This document shows, piece by piece, positions 8,272-17,290 of a stretch of DNA of 25,443 nucleotides. The stretch spans positions 1 through 25,443 of the forward strand of contig DPVW01000302.1 of the NCBI GenBank assembly GCA_003529325.1, written 5' to 3'. The notes beneath the pieces were generated by a model. That model was given only the letters and a program-made list of their open reading frames with translations, was not told the origin of the DNA and made no database searches. The position numbers were made by a program, and so were the translations under genes. Source of the stretch: Candidatus Latescibacterota bacterium. Its GTDB lineage: Bacteria > Latescibacterota > UBA2968 > UBA8231. Within the stretch, counting starts at the first letter, position 1; each line of letters starts with the position of its first letter.

Positions 8272-8272
8272 T

Positions 8273-9709
8273 TCAGGCCCGTCGCTCCGTCAGCAGCTTC
8301 TCGAGTCGAGCGCCAATGTCACCGGCGCCCATCACTACCAACCAATCACCGCTGGTACAACTGTCCAGTGCAGCCGCTAGGGCGCGATCGCCATCCGGCA
8401 CCCAATGAGCCTCCGTGTCATGCCCCTGCAAACCGCTGACGATGACGTCGCTCTCGACACCCTCGAGCGGAACTTCACGGGCGGCATACACAGCGCTTAC
8501 CCAGATGCTGTCCGCAGCACGCAATACACGAACAAAGTCGGCCTGAAATCGCTGCGTTCGGGTATAGGTATGCGGCTGGAAAACCACAACCAAACGACCC
8601 TCCCCATGCATTTGCCCTCTCGTCGCCTCAAGGGTTGCTGCAATTTCGGTGGGATGATGGGCGTAGTCATCGATGACGCTGACACCATCGAGCTGCCCCC
8701 GATGCTGAAAACGGCGGTCCACACCAGCGAAGTCGGACAGGGCAGCAGCGACGACGATTGGATCGAGAGACAACACCCCCGCCACCGCGATCACCGCCAG
8801 TGCATTGGCAACATTGTGTCGACCTGGAATCCGCAACTGCAGAGGGCGCGTTCCCGACGCATCCTCACAGGTGAAGGAGGTGCCACCCGAAACCCTTTTC
8901 AGCTTTGTCGCCTGCACGTCACAGTGGTTGTTGAAGCCGAACGTGAGCACACGAGGACCACCGCGAACACCGGCGACCCGTTCTGCGACTGTCTGACTGA
9001 GAGGATCATCCCCATTGAGGATAACACAGCCGTCGGCTCGTGTACGGCCTATGAATGTGACAAAGGCCTCCACCAGATCCGCCTCGTCCGCATAGCAGTC
9101 CAGATGTTCGGCTTCGATGTTGGTCACCACCGACAGCCAGGGCTCGAGTTCGAGGAAGCTGCGATCATATTCATCCGCCTCAACCACCATCAGTTCCCCT
9201 GCCCCGCGGGCAGATTGCGTGCGCCCATTGACCCAGCCACCAATTGCGACGGTGGGTTCGCGGCCTGCGGCGCGAGCAGCGGCGGCGAGCAGACTCGCTG
9301 TTGTCGTCTTGCCATGTGTGCCGGCGACGGCCACTGTATCCTGTTTGCTGCTGAGAATTCCCAACACCTCGGCACGACTCGACTGCCTGGTACCGGCGGC
9401 GGACGCTTCCTGCCGCTCAGGGTTGGACGCACGCACGGCGGCAGAATAGATGAGTAGATCGGCGCCACGAACGTACGCGGCATCGTGACCGTGAAATACG
9501 TCGATGCCACTTCGTCGAAGATCTGCCAGAATCGGACCATCGACGGCATCCGACCCGGTGACGCGATATCCCATCTCGTGCAGCAGTCTTGCCAGCCCCT
9601 CCATGCCAGCGCCACCGACGCCGACCATATGGACATGATCCACCTCTGGTCCCAGCGGTCCATCCATTCCCGGGGCAAGCCCATCGACAGCAGCGGCGAC
9701 CATCGTCAT
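8273..9709 (-). CDS. murC: UDP-N-acetylmuramate--L-alanine ligase MurC
   Basis: MurC adds L-Ala to UDP-MurNAc, the first amino-acid step of peptidoglycan precursor synthesis in the cytoplasm. The 478-residue protein shows the N-terminal nucleotide fold VGVGGAGMEGLA (29-40), ATP loop GTHGKTTT (130-137), VVEADEYDRSF, NIEAEHLD, IPGRHNVANALA, DDYAHHPTEI, FQPHTYTRT and VVMGAGDIG. The open frame extends far upstream over ftsW, but the family length and the ATGA overlap with the ftsW stop fix the start at 9709 (ATG); a second in-frame ATG lies at 9703. No murB is fused or adjacent. ftsQ follows after one base. Confidence 0.97.
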   Translation of the reverse strand: MTMVAAAVDGLAPGMDGPLGPEVDHVHMVGVGGAGMEGLARLLHEMGYRVTGSDAVDGPILADLRRSGIDVFHGHDAAYVRGADLLIYSAAVRASNPERQEASAAGTRQSSRAEVLGILSSKQDTVAVAGTHGKTTTASLLAAAARAAGREPTVAIGGWVNGRTQSARGAGELMVVEADEYDRSFLELEPWLSVVTNIEAEHLDCYADEADLVEAFVTFIGRTRADGCVILNGDDPLSQTVAERVAGVRGGPRVLTFGFNNHCDVQATKLKRVSGGTSFTCEDASGTRPLQLRIPGRHNVANALAVIAVAGVLSLDPIVVAAALSDFAGVDRRFQHRGQLDGVSVIDDYAHHPTEIAATLEATRGQMHGEGRLVVVFQPHTYTRTQRFQADFVRVLRAADSIWVSAVYAAREVPLEGVESDVIVSGLQGHDTEAHWVPDGDRALAAALDSCTSGDWLVVMGAGDIGARLEKLLTERRA

Positions 9710-10911
9710 CGATTCGCCGTCGGGGCGCTGGGCGGCATCCAGCCGCTGGTGCCACCGTGGGAACCACTGGCATGCCGCTGACCCGAGGCCAGCGCCGAAG
9801 CGCGTGCAGGTTCGGCACCGTTGTCGCGGGCAACGGCCGCCAGAATACCGATGCCACTCAGATTCCAAAGAAGGGAGGACCCTCCATAGCTGATGAATGG
9901 CAAAGGCAACCCCGTCGTCGGCATCAGCCCTGTGGCGACACCGACATTCAGCAAGGCGTATGTGCCAACCATGACCGTAATCCCGGAGGCCAGCAGAAAT
10001 CCGTGATACGTCGCCGCTTGCGTGGCGATGCGATACCCGTGCACACCGAGGGCGATGAACAGAGCGATGACACTGAGTGTGCCGAACAAGCCCAGTTCCT
10101 CCCCTGCGAAGGCGAAGACAAAATCGGTGTGCGGTTCGGGCAGGAAGTGCTTCTGCATGCTGTTGCCGAGGCCGACACCGAAGAGTCCGCCACTGCCGAG
10201 AGCGATGAGCGCCTGTGACACCTGAAATCCGGCCCCCTGGGGATCCGGTTCGCCCATAAAGGTGAGTAGACGCTGCATCTGGTACGGTGAACACAGCACC
10301 GAGAGCAGCGCCACGACTGCACCGAAGCCGCAAGCTCCGGCCAGGTGTGCGGTCCCGGCGCCGCCGAGCCAGAGCATCACGAGCGACACCGAGCCGATCG
10401 CCAGGGAGGTGCCCAAATCGGGCTGCATGACGATGAGGACGAGAACCAAACCGACGATGACGAGGCGCGGCACCAGACCACTCTTCCAGTCTGCCATCTC
10501 CCCTTCCTTGCGAGACAATACATCGGCCAGATACAACACGAGGACCAACTTGACGAATTCGGAAGGTTGAAATGTGAGCGTCGTCATTGCCGGCAGGCGA
10601 AAAGGCAGCCACCGTTGGGCGCTGCGCCCTTCACCGAAAATGAGCACGAGCACGAGCAGGGCGACGCCGCACAATAGCAGCGGTCGTGCCAGCGAACGCC
10701 AGAATCGCAGTGGCACTCGCGAGAGTGCGAACATGATCATCAATCCCAAGCCGGCCCGTAGTATCTGTCGCTGGAGGAAAAAGCCTGAATCCTCAAAGCG
10801 CGTCCCCGCCAGGGCGGAACTCGAGCTGTATACCATGACGACGCCGATCCCCACGAGGATGGCGGTTATGAACAGAACCTGACGTGCAGCCCGGTCCGCG
10901 ACGCTGGACAT
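9706..10911 (-). CDS. ftsW: Septal peptidoglycan glycosyltransferase FtsW
   Basis: FtsW is a polytopic SEDS-family polymerase that forms glycan strands from lipid II, working with FtsI. The 401-residue protein has about ten hydrophobic helices, the motif FQPSEFVKL, MQPDLGTS, the EPHTDFVFAFAGEELG loop (holding the Asp found essential in SEDS proteins), and LPFISYGGSS near the end. The tail (about 45 residues, Ser/Gly/Ala-rich) is cytoplasmic. I chose ATG at 10911 with GGAAAA upstream; a TTG at 10953 in the same frame would add 14 residues without a good ribosome site. Its stop overlaps the murC ATG. It is separated from murF by an unusual 164-base gap where mraY and murD usually sit. Confidence 0.96.
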   Translation of the reverse strand: MSSVADRAARQVLFITAILVGIGVVMVYSSSSALAGTRFEDSGFFLQRQILRAGLGLMIMFALSRVPLRFWRSLARPLLLCGVALLVLVLIFGEGRSAQRWLPFRLPAMTTLTFQPSEFVKLVLVLYLADVLSRKEGEMADWKSGLVPRLVIVGLVLVLIVMQPDLGTSLAIGSVSLVMLWLGGAGTAHLAGACGFGAVVALLSVLCSPYQMQRLLTFMGEPDPQGAGFQVSQALIALGSGGLFGVGLGNSMQKHFLPEPHTDFVFAFAGEELGLFGTLSVIALFIALGVHGYRIATQAATYHGFLLASGITVMVGTYALLNVGVATGLMPTTGLPLPFISYGGSSLLWNLSGIGILAAVARDNGAEPARASALASGQRHASGSHGGTSGWMPPSAPTANR

Positions 10912-11075
10912 GCCTGATTTTCCGGCGGGTACGCAAAGGGGTGATTGCGGCAAACCATAAAAAACGCGGCGCCAGCAACCCGTAGGAGGAGGTCGAACGA
11001 AGGGGTTTCTCGTCTCGCCGGGGGGGCGGGACGTTGCTGCAACCGCCCGGGGAGGCGGTACTTTTTCGAACTGCG
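10912..11075. other. Non-coding spacer between murF and ftsW with GC-rich hairpin and T-run
   Basis: No gene is seen in these 164 bases, although the other dcw junctions from rsmH to ftsA are nearly gapless. Plus-strand 11018-11050 contains a GC-rich inverted repeat: GGGCGG and CCGCCC flank a short GTTGCTGCAAC dyad. On the minus strand it lies just past the murF stop, without a following U-tract. Closer to ftsW the minus strand has a run of six T (plus-strand A-run near 10958-10964). I found no recognisable mraY or murD remnant. It may hold a weak terminator or an internal promoter. Confidence 0.5.
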
Positions 11076-12470
11076 CTATAACGCCTCGACCACGTGCTCC
11101 AACGCCATGGCGCGAGATGCCTTAACCAGTACCAAATCACCAGGCCGGACCGTGGACTTCAACTGCCGCGTCAGGGAGTCGCGGTCTTCGAAGTGCTTGG
11201 CCAGTCCAGCTTTCATGCCAGCCTCGCGGGCACCGCCGACGATCTGAGCACTCAGGGGTCCGGTGCCCATCAACAGATCGATACGGTCCGCTGCATATCG
11301 TCCTACATCCTGGTGCAGCGCACCTTCCTGTGCCCCCAATTCGAGCATATCGCCGAGCACGGCGATGCGCCGACCATCCACCGACATTTCAGCCATCAGG
11401 TCGAGGGCAGCACGAACAGAATCGGGGTTGGCATTGTAGCAATCATTGATAACACGGATTCCCGCTTTGCGCAAGATTTCAGAGCGCATGCAGACAGGCT
11501 CGAAATCGGCCAGCGCCGCCGATGCGTCTGCGGCGCTGACACCACACTGATCAGCAACCGCAATCGCCGCCAGAGCGCTGTGGGCGTTGTGTCGCCCGGG
11601 AATCCGGAGATGGAAGGAGGTATTCTGTAGAGAGAAGTGGCCGCAGCCCTCCTGGTCGAGGATGAGTCCCTCCCCACTGAAATGGCCCTCACGCGTCCAA
11701 CCGAAGCCGAGGAGTCTCCCCTTTGTCCTCATAGCCTCCCCGGCAATGACACAGTCGTCCGCGTTGACGAGAGCCACGTAAGACTCATCTACGATAAAGT
11801 CCAGGAGCTCCCCTTTGGCCTTGGCCACTCTCTCTACAGATTCAAATACCTCCAGATGTGCGACGCCGATGTTGAGCAGCACACCAATCGTTGGTTGTGC
11901 GATGCTGCAGAGGTAGGCGATATCACCTACCCGCCGGGCCCCCATCTCGATGACGGCTGCCCCATGTTCGGGCGTCAGCCCCAGGATCGCCCGGGGTACG
12001 CCAATCTCATTGTTTTCGTTGCTCGGTGTCGCCAGAACCTGGTATCTGCGACCGAGCACGGCGGCGATCATCTCTTTCGCCGTCGTCTTTCCTGCCGAGC
12101 CCGTCACAGCTACGACGGGTATGTCGTAGCGCCTGCGATACTGTCGCGCCAGCCGGCCCAACGCAGCCAGCGGCGAATCTACTACCAGCAACGGACCGCT
12201 GTATGTGCGCTGGGTCACGTCACCTGTGCGCTCCACGACTGCGGCGCTGGCACCCGCCTCAAATGCTGCGGCCAGATGTGCGTGCCCGTCAAATCTGTCG
12301 CCCCGCAAGGCAACGAATATCTGCCCCGGCTCCAGGGATCGTGTGTCGGTCGAAACCCCGCTAGCCGGCTCCATTCGCGTTGCATTCGAGCCGATCCAGT
12401 CGGCACGAGCCCAACTTCTCACGTCCTCGAGGCGAATGTCCCGCCACCCTGAACCGCCCAGCTCAGACAC
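11076..12470 (-). CDS. murF: UDP-MurNAc-tripeptide--D-Ala-D-Ala ligase MurF
   Basis: MurF adds D-Ala-D-Ala to complete the UDP-MurNAc pentapeptide in the cytoplasm. The 464-residue protein has the N-terminal substrate domain with STDTRSLEPGQIFVALRGDRFDGH, ATP loop GSAGKTT (124-130), the MurF hallmark NENNEIGVP (151-159), IEMGARRVGDI, NIGVAHLE, IPGRHNAHSALA, and NDCYNANPDS followed by VLGDMLELG. The start is GTG at 12470; it shares one base with the murE stop (TAGTG), which indicates coupled translation. A Ddl ligase to make its D-Ala-D-Ala substrate is not in the window. Confidence 0.97.
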   Translation of the reverse strand: MSELGGSGWRDIRLEDVRSWARADWIGSNATRMEPASGVSTDTRSLEPGQIFVALRGDRFDGHAHLAAAFEAGASAAVVERTGDVTQRTYSGPLLVVDSPLAALGRLARQYRRRYDIPVVAVTGSAGKTTAKEMIAAVLGRRYQVLATPSNENNEIGVPRAILGLTPEHGAAVIEMGARRVGDIAYLCSIAQPTIGVLLNIGVAHLEVFESVERVAKAKGELLDFIVDESYVALVNADDCVIAGEAMRTKGRLLGFGWTREGHFSGEGLILDQEGCGHFSLQNTSFHLRIPGRHNAHSALAAIAVADQCGVSAADASAALADFEPVCMRSEILRKAGIRVINDCYNANPDSVRAALDLMAEMSVDGRRIAVLGDMLELGAQEGALHQDVGRYAADRIDLLMGTGPLSAQIVGGAREAGMKAGLAKHFEDRDSLTRQLKSTVRPGDLVLVKASRAMALEHVVEAL

Positions 12471-13921
12471 TAGTGGCGCAAAGCCTGTCTTGCTACGTCA
12501 CGATCGTCGAAGGGCACCACTTGCCCAGCATCAAGGATCTGATACGGCTCATCCCCCTTGCCGGCAAGCACGACGACATCACCCGCTTCGGCCGCTTCGA
12601 GGGCGGCATGGATCGCCACACTCCGATCCGGTTCGACGATGACCTCCTCTGCCCCCAGCATCCCGGCGGAGATCTGGTCGATGATCTGTCGGGGAGACTC
12701 ACTCCTCGGATTATCCGAAGTGAGGTAGATCCGATCCGCCAGCGTCTCGGCGACACGCCCCATCATGGGGCGCTTGCCCGTATCCCGATCACCACCACAG
12801 CCAAAAACGCAGACAAGTCGTCGTGACGTCAACTCCCGCGCGGCACACAATACGGTCTCGAGACCGGCTGGTGTGTGAGCATAGTCGACGATGACCTGAA
12901 ACGACTGACCCTCATCGATACGCTCGAAACGTCCCGGCACCTGCGTCACCGCCGCCACACCACGACGAATCACATCTGCCTCGATTCCCAATGCGAAACC
13001 TGTCGTTACGGCGGCCACTACATTAGAGCAATTAAAACGCCCCGTCAATGCCATTTCGACCTCGAATTTGCCCTCTGGCGTGTCCATCTTCACGCAGGTA
13101 AAATCGGACTCGAATCGAGCCCCCAGCAAGCGCACGTGGGCACCCTTCTCACCATAGTACCATACCCGCGCCGGTGTCAGGCGAGCAAGGGCGGGTGACC
13201 TTGAATCGTCAGCGTTCAACACGGCCACAGCGGCATCCGATAGTTGCGTGAACAACAGACTCTTAGCGGCAAAGTACTGCTCTTCAGATCCGTGAAAGTC
13301 GAGGTGGTCCCGCGTCAGATTGGTATACACAGCCGCCGCAAAATCGATACCCAGAACACGACCAAGAGCCAGACCGTGAGAGGACACCTCCATCGCCAAC
13401 GATCGACAACCAGCATCACGGGCTCTGGCGAGAAGGGCCTGCAGTTGACCGGCTTCGGGCGTCGTGTTCGCCACTGGCTCTTTATGCTCGCCGAATTGGA
13501 ACCCCAGAGTGCCCAGATAGGCGCCGGCTGACCCATCCGCGGTGAGAATCCGGTGCAGAATGCTCGCCGTTGTCGACTTCCCATTGGTGCCGGTAACACC
13601 GACACACATCATCTTCGCCGATGGATCACCATGCAGTCGTGCCGCCAGAGCAGCCAGAGCATGACGGCTGTCGCCGACAACGATTCGTGTCGCCGCGCCG
13701 GTATCGATGCCGTCATGTTCGACGATCACCGCCTCCGCACCCCGTGCAACAGCGTCACCGATAAAAGCGTGACGATCCTGTTCCTGGCCCCCACGGATCG
13801 CGACGAACAAGGACCGGCACTGCACCTGCCGTGAGTCGGTTACGATGCCGTCGATGCGTCGGTCCAGGGGACCGGACACCGACAAGGGTTGGTACGCGGC
13901 GAGAAGTGTTCGCAGGTTCAT
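12470..13921 (-). CDS. murE: UDP-MurNAc-tripeptide synthetase MurE (meso-DAP type)
   Basis: MurE adds the third residue of the stem peptide. The 483-residue protein has TDSRQVQCRSLFVAIRG, the ATP loop GTNGKSTT (111-118; Ser where Thr is more usual), NTTPEAGQL, the lysine (about Lys220) of YFAAKSLLF expected to be carbamylated, DYAHTPAGLE, FGCGGDRDTGKRP, and TSDNPRSE (402-408). Known fact: DNPR marks enzymes that add meso-diaminopimelate, so a DAP-type wall is inferred. ATG at 13921 is preferred, with a GGAG about 11 bases upstream; a TTG at 13957 overlapping the ftsI stop would add 12 residues. The stop overlaps the murF start. Confidence 0.96.
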   Translation of the reverse strand: MNLRTLLAAYQPLSVSGPLDRRIDGIVTDSRQVQCRSLFVAIRGGQEQDRHAFIGDAVARGAEAVIVEHDGIDTGAATRIVVGDSRHALAALAARLHGDPSAKMMCVGVTGTNGKSTTASILHRILTADGSAGAYLGTLGFQFGEHKEPVANTTPEAGQLQALLARARDAGCRSLAMEVSSHGLALGRVLGIDFAAAVYTNLTRDHLDFHGSEEQYFAAKSLLFTQLSDAAVAVLNADDSRSPALARLTPARVWYYGEKGAHVRLLGARFESDFTCVKMDTPEGKFEVEMALTGRFNCSNVVAAVTTGFALGIEADVIRRGVAAVTQVPGRFERIDEGQSFQVIVDYAHTPAGLETVLCAARELTSRRLVCVFGCGGDRDTGKRPMMGRVAETLADRIYLTSDNPRSESPRQIIDQISAGMLGAEEVIVEPDRSVAIHAALEAAEAGDVVVLAGKGDEPYQILDAGQVVPFDDRDVARQALRH

Positions 13922-13953
13922 TTCGACGGGAGCTCCAAGAGCACGGGTCAAGG

Positions 13954-15984
13954 TCAAGGAGCCAGTGCCACAAGCTGCCGGCGAGCGCCCAGTTTACGCA
14001 TCAACACGGCCTGTCTCAGTGGCACGTCGCGCAAAGATACGAGGGGCAAGACATCCTCAGCCTTTCCAAGTCGGCAAACGATCACACCCGCCAAGCCACC
14101 CGCCAGGTGTGAGGGGGTGTGAGACTGTGCGATGATGAGTTCCCCTTCTCCTTCCAGTCGTAGCATCAGTCCACGGCGCGACGCCTGTGTCTTGGCCCCA
14201 CGCGGCGACAAGCCGCGCAGGTCCGGAATCTGTTCAGCCATTGACGGGGCAGATGCCAACGCACTCTCCGCCGAGGGGAATTTTGGTGAACCCTCAAGAG
14301 AGAGTACCCGCTCCATCACCTGGCGAAAGGCAGGGGCTGCCACGGTGCCGCCATACTTGCCGACACGTGGATTCTCTACAACGATGAGACAGAGATAGCG
14401 CGCCTCACCAGTGGCGGGCAGGAAGCCGACAAAGGAGGAGACGTATTCGTCTTTGGCATAACCACCGCCACCAGGAAGAGCCCGCTGGGCCGTCCCTGTC
14501 TTGCCAGCGACATCGATGCCGCCAATCGCTGCCCTGCGCCCAGTGCCATCCTCTACGACGCCACGCAACATCTGCTGCAGTCGAGTCGCCGTGCGCTCTG
14601 AGACAACACGACGCACCCGCTGCGGTTTGGTCTCACGCAGTCGTCGTCCTTCGGTGTCGCGCACCTCGGCAAGCAGCCTTGGTGCCATCAGTACGCCACC
14701 ATTGGCGATGGCACCGAAGGCCTGCACCAACTGAACCGCGGTAACGCTGATTTCCTGACCGATAGCGATAGTTGCCAGAGAACGCTCCGACCAATCACGG
14801 GCCTGGTGTAGCAAGCCGGAACTTTCCGCCGGCAATCCGGTGCCGGTACGAGTGCCAAAACCGAAGGCACGCAGGGACTCGTAGAACTCACCGCGATTCA
14901 GGGTTCGAGCTATTTTCACCATGCCGATATTGCTTGAATTCGACATGACTTCGGCGGCCGTCAACCAACCATGCGCCTTGGTATCGCGCAACGTATCCCC
15001 CGTGGCCAGCTCCATCAGGCCCTGCTCACAGAACACGGACGTATCGGCCACGGTAGGACGTCGGTCGAGAACTGCGGCCATCGTGATGGTCTTCAGCGTC
15101 GAGCCAGGCTCGAAGGGGTCGGTGACCAATCGATTCCGACGATGACCTGCTGGCGACGCACCCGGGTTGTTCGGGTCGAAGACGGGCACACTGCCCAGTG
15201 CCAGGATGTCTCCCGTGCGCGGATCGGTAATGATCCCAAGAGCACTCTCGGCTTCTGATACCGTCACCGCGCGGACGAGTTCCTCTTCCAGAATGCCTTG
15301 AATGACGGCATCGATGGTGAGATGCACACTCGCACCGTGTTGCGCCGGCTCGGTGGCCTGGGAGCGATCATGCAGAGTGCGACCGCGATTGTCGATGAAG
15401 GAGCGTGCTACTCCCGGGCGTTCGGAAAGCAGCTCGTCGAGAGCCAATTCGACCCCTTCACGCCCCTCGTTATCGACATTGGTAAATCCAAGAAGCTGGC
15501 CAGCAAGACTGCCATACGGATAGAAGCGCCGTACAGTCGGCTGCTCGAAGATTCCCTGGAAACGCTGCGCACGGATACTCTCGAGATCTTCCTCGCGAGT
15601 CTGGCGCAGCAGGTAGACGAAGGATCGATCCGGCGTCAACAGCTTGTGCACATCTTCTACGGAGCGTCCGCTGAGACGGGCGAAGTGCCGCGCCGCGCCG
15701 TCGCGATCACGCACGTCGGCGGGATGACTGTAGAACGAGACTGAAGCCACATCGAGGGCCAACTCCCTGCCCTCCCGATCGAGAATTTTCCCCCGTCGAG
15801 CGCTGAGAACTCTCTGACGTTGGTGTTGTGCCTTGGCTCGTTCCACATAGCGGAGATGATCCACGCCCTGCACTTGGACGAGACGGGCTGATACCGCCAT
15901 CCACAAGCAGACACCACCCAGCAGCACCCAACGCAGCCGGCATGCAGCAACAGATCGCAAGGCGCTGTTGCTTGATTCAGCCAC
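13954..15984 (-). CDS. ftsI: Septal transpeptidase FtsI (class B PBP) with C-terminal PASTA region
   Basis: This penicillin-binding protein cross-links septal peptidoglycan together with FtsW. In the 676 residues there is a membrane helix (about 17-33), the PBP dimer domain (RRGKILDREGRELALDV onward, 63-225), then the transpeptidase with active-site STLK (295-298), SSN (350-352) and KTGTAQ (495-500). From about 586 to 640 there is a PASTA domain (IPDLRGLSPRGAKTQASRRG). Residues 646-676 resemble the first half of another PASTA unit, cut short. PASTA on the division PBP is standard in SpoVD/Firmicutes types and also seen in several diderm phyla, but not in E. coli. The GTG start at 15984 overlaps ftsL by 8 bases. 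Confidence 0.95.
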   Translation of the reverse strand: MAESSNSALRSVAACRLRWVLLGGVCLWMAVSARLVQVQGVDHLRYVERAKAQHQRQRVLSARRGKILDREGRELALDVASVSFYSHPADVRDRDGAARHFARLSGRSVEDVHKLLTPDRSFVYLLRQTREEDLESIRAQRFQGIFEQPTVRRFYPYGSLAGQLLGFTNVDNEGREGVELALDELLSERPGVARSFIDNRGRTLHDRSQATEPAQHGASVHLTIDAVIQGILEEELVRAVTVSEAESALGIITDPRTGDILALGSVPVFDPNNPGASPAGHRRNRLVTDPFEPGSTLKTITMAAVLDRRPTVADTSVFCEQGLMELATGDTLRDTKAHGWLTAAEVMSNSSNIGMVKIARTLNRGEFYESLRAFGFGTRTGTGLPAESSGLLHQARDWSERSLATIAIGQEISVTAVQLVQAFGAIANGGVLMAPRLLAEVRDTEGRRLRETKPQRVRRVVSERTATRLQQMLRGVVEDGTGRRAAIGGIDVAGKTGTAQRALPGGGGYAKDEYVSSFVGFLPATGEARYLCLIVVENPRVGKYGGTVAAPAFRQVMERVLSLEGSPKFPSAESALASAPSMAEQIPDLRGLSPRGAKTQASRRGLMLRLEGEGELIIAQSHTPSHLAGGLAGVIVCRLGKAEDVLPLVSLRDVPLRQAVLMRKLGARRQLVALAP

Positions 15985-16270
15985 CCAGATTCGCTCCGAC
16001 GATCAACTCGGACGTGGTCAACACAGTGGCATCAACCATCTGTAACTCGCGTGTCGCCCGGACACGTAACACACCTGGACGCTGTGCCAGATCGACGGCA
16101 GCTTGAAGCTTCGAGCGTGTCTGGCGCAGAGCCTCAGAACTCTTCTGCGCCTGAGCGATGCCCATTGCGGTCTCCGTGATCTGGACCTTCACCCACACGT
16201 ATCCAGTCGTTGCGCTGACGAGCCCTACGACGATGAGCAGTCGCAGCCAGTCTCCGAAGATCCTATTCAC
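15977..16270 (-). CDS. ftsL: Cell division protein FtsL
   Basis: A small 97-residue bitopic protein: short basic start, one membrane helix (LLIVVGLVSATTGYVWVKVQ, about 11-30), then a heptad-like helical stretch (about 33-65) and a short tail. Sequence identity in this family is low, so the call rests on size, topology and its place between rsmH and ftsI. FtsL works with FtsB and FtsQ to activate FtsWI. The GTG start overlaps the rsmH stop (GTGA), and its end overlaps the ftsI start. Confidence 0.85.
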   Translation of the reverse strand: MNRIFGDWLRLLIVVGLVSATTGYVWVKVQITETAMGIAQAQKSSEALRQTRSKLQAAVDLAQRPGVLRVRATRELQMVDATVLTTSELIVGANLGG

Positions 16271-17247
16271 ACCGATACCTCTCCGAGTTTTTCGTACACA
16301 CGCAACACAGCACTTCGAGCCCGTGGGTTGGCCTCGATCTCAGCCTCGGTGGCTCGCCTTCTTTTGCCCGCAGAGCGGAATGTGGGCACAAGACCACAGG
16401 CACAGGCGGGCAACGCTGGTGGACAGATACAGCCCTTTTCGAGCCGCACGAATTTCTGTTTGACGATGCGATCTTCGAGGGAGTGGTAGGCGATAACGGC
16501 CAGTCGCCCACCGGGTCGCAACAGTTCGATTGCCGCATCGAGACCACGCTCCAGTTCACCTAACTCATCGTTCACGGCGATGCGCAAGGCCTGAAATACG
16601 CGGGCAAGAGTCTTGTTCGGCATCTGCGGATTTGTCATCTCGATGGCACGGGTAAGATCCGCCGTAGAGTTCAGAGCGACTTCGTCTCGAGCTCTGCAAA
16701 TGCTGCGAGCGATGCGGCGCGCATTCCGTTCCTCGCCATAGCGAAAAATCAACCCCACCAGATCGCTCTCCTTGATCTGCGCCAGCAACTGTCCCGCAGG
16801 CACTCCAGCATTGCGGTCCATGCGCATGTCCAGCGGTCCGTCCCGGTGATAGCTGAAACCCCGCTCTGATGCGTCGATCTGGTGCGAACTGACGCCCAGA
16901 TCGAAGAGCATCCCGCTTACCTTCGCCCCCCCTGCGGCCACTCTCACATCAGGAGCCTGCAAGAGCCGCCGCAAGTGTGGGGCCGCCGACCGGGTGAGGG
17001 AGGAAAACGCGCACTGGAGAAAGATCACCCGCCCGCTGTGCGGGGCGAGTCGGCGGCCCGCCTCGTTCATAGCCGCCGAATCTCGATCACATGCCAGCAG
17101 ATGCCCTGACGATCCCAGTGCCAGCAGGATGGCCTCGCTGTGCCCCCCGCCTCCGGTCGTTACATCGATATACACGCCGTCATCGTCGACGATCAGTCCG
17201 GCGACAACTTCCTGCGCCATAACGGGAACGTGATACGGAAGATCCAC
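16267..17247 (-). CDS. rsmH: 16S rRNA (cytosine-1402 N4) methyltransferase RsmH (MraW)
   Basis: RsmH uses S-adenosylmethionine to methylate N4 of C1402 in the ribosomal P-site. The 326-residue protein has YHVPVMAQEV at the start, the SAM loop DVTTGGGGHSEAIL (28-41), FDLGVSSHQID (115-125), DGPLDMRMD (136-144), ALRIAVNDELGELE, and YHSLEDRIVKQKF. The C-terminus contains CICPPALPACACG, the Cys-rich stretch common in this family. The open frame runs further upstream into mraZ, but GTG at 17247 puts the conserved HVPVM motif six residues in. It lies 43 bases past the mraZ stop. Confidence 0.95.
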   Translation of the reverse strand: MDLPYHVPVMAQEVVAGLIVDDDGVYIDVTTGGGGHSEAILLALGSSGHLLACDRDSAAMNEAGRRLAPHSGRVIFLQCAFSSLTRSAAPHLRRLLQAPDVRVAAGGAKVSGMLFDLGVSSHQIDASERGFSYHRDGPLDMRMDRNAGVPAGQLLAQIKESDLVGLIFRYGEERNARRIARSICRARDEVALNSTADLTRAIEMTNPQMPNKTLARVFQALRIAVNDELGELERGLDAAIELLRPGGRLAVIAYHSLEDRIVKQKFVRLEKGCICPPALPACACGLVPTFRSAGKRRRATEAEIEANPRARSAVLRVYEKLGEVSV

Positions 17248-17290
17248 TCCTCTGCACCGACCTTCCCAGGCGTTGGTGACAGTCCCCCCG

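Noticed and set aside
9710..10612. A 779-residue frame joining the murC sequence to about 300 upstream codons
   Set aside because: The upstream part is an out-of-frame reading of ftsW with no domain; the ATGA overlap fixes the murC start at 9709.
10940..11010. A minus-strand frame with a stretch reading LLAPRFLWFAA that vaguely resembles the first membrane segment of MraY
   Set aside because: Too short, no catalytic Asp motifs, and the same frame continues as a shadow of murF and ftsW.
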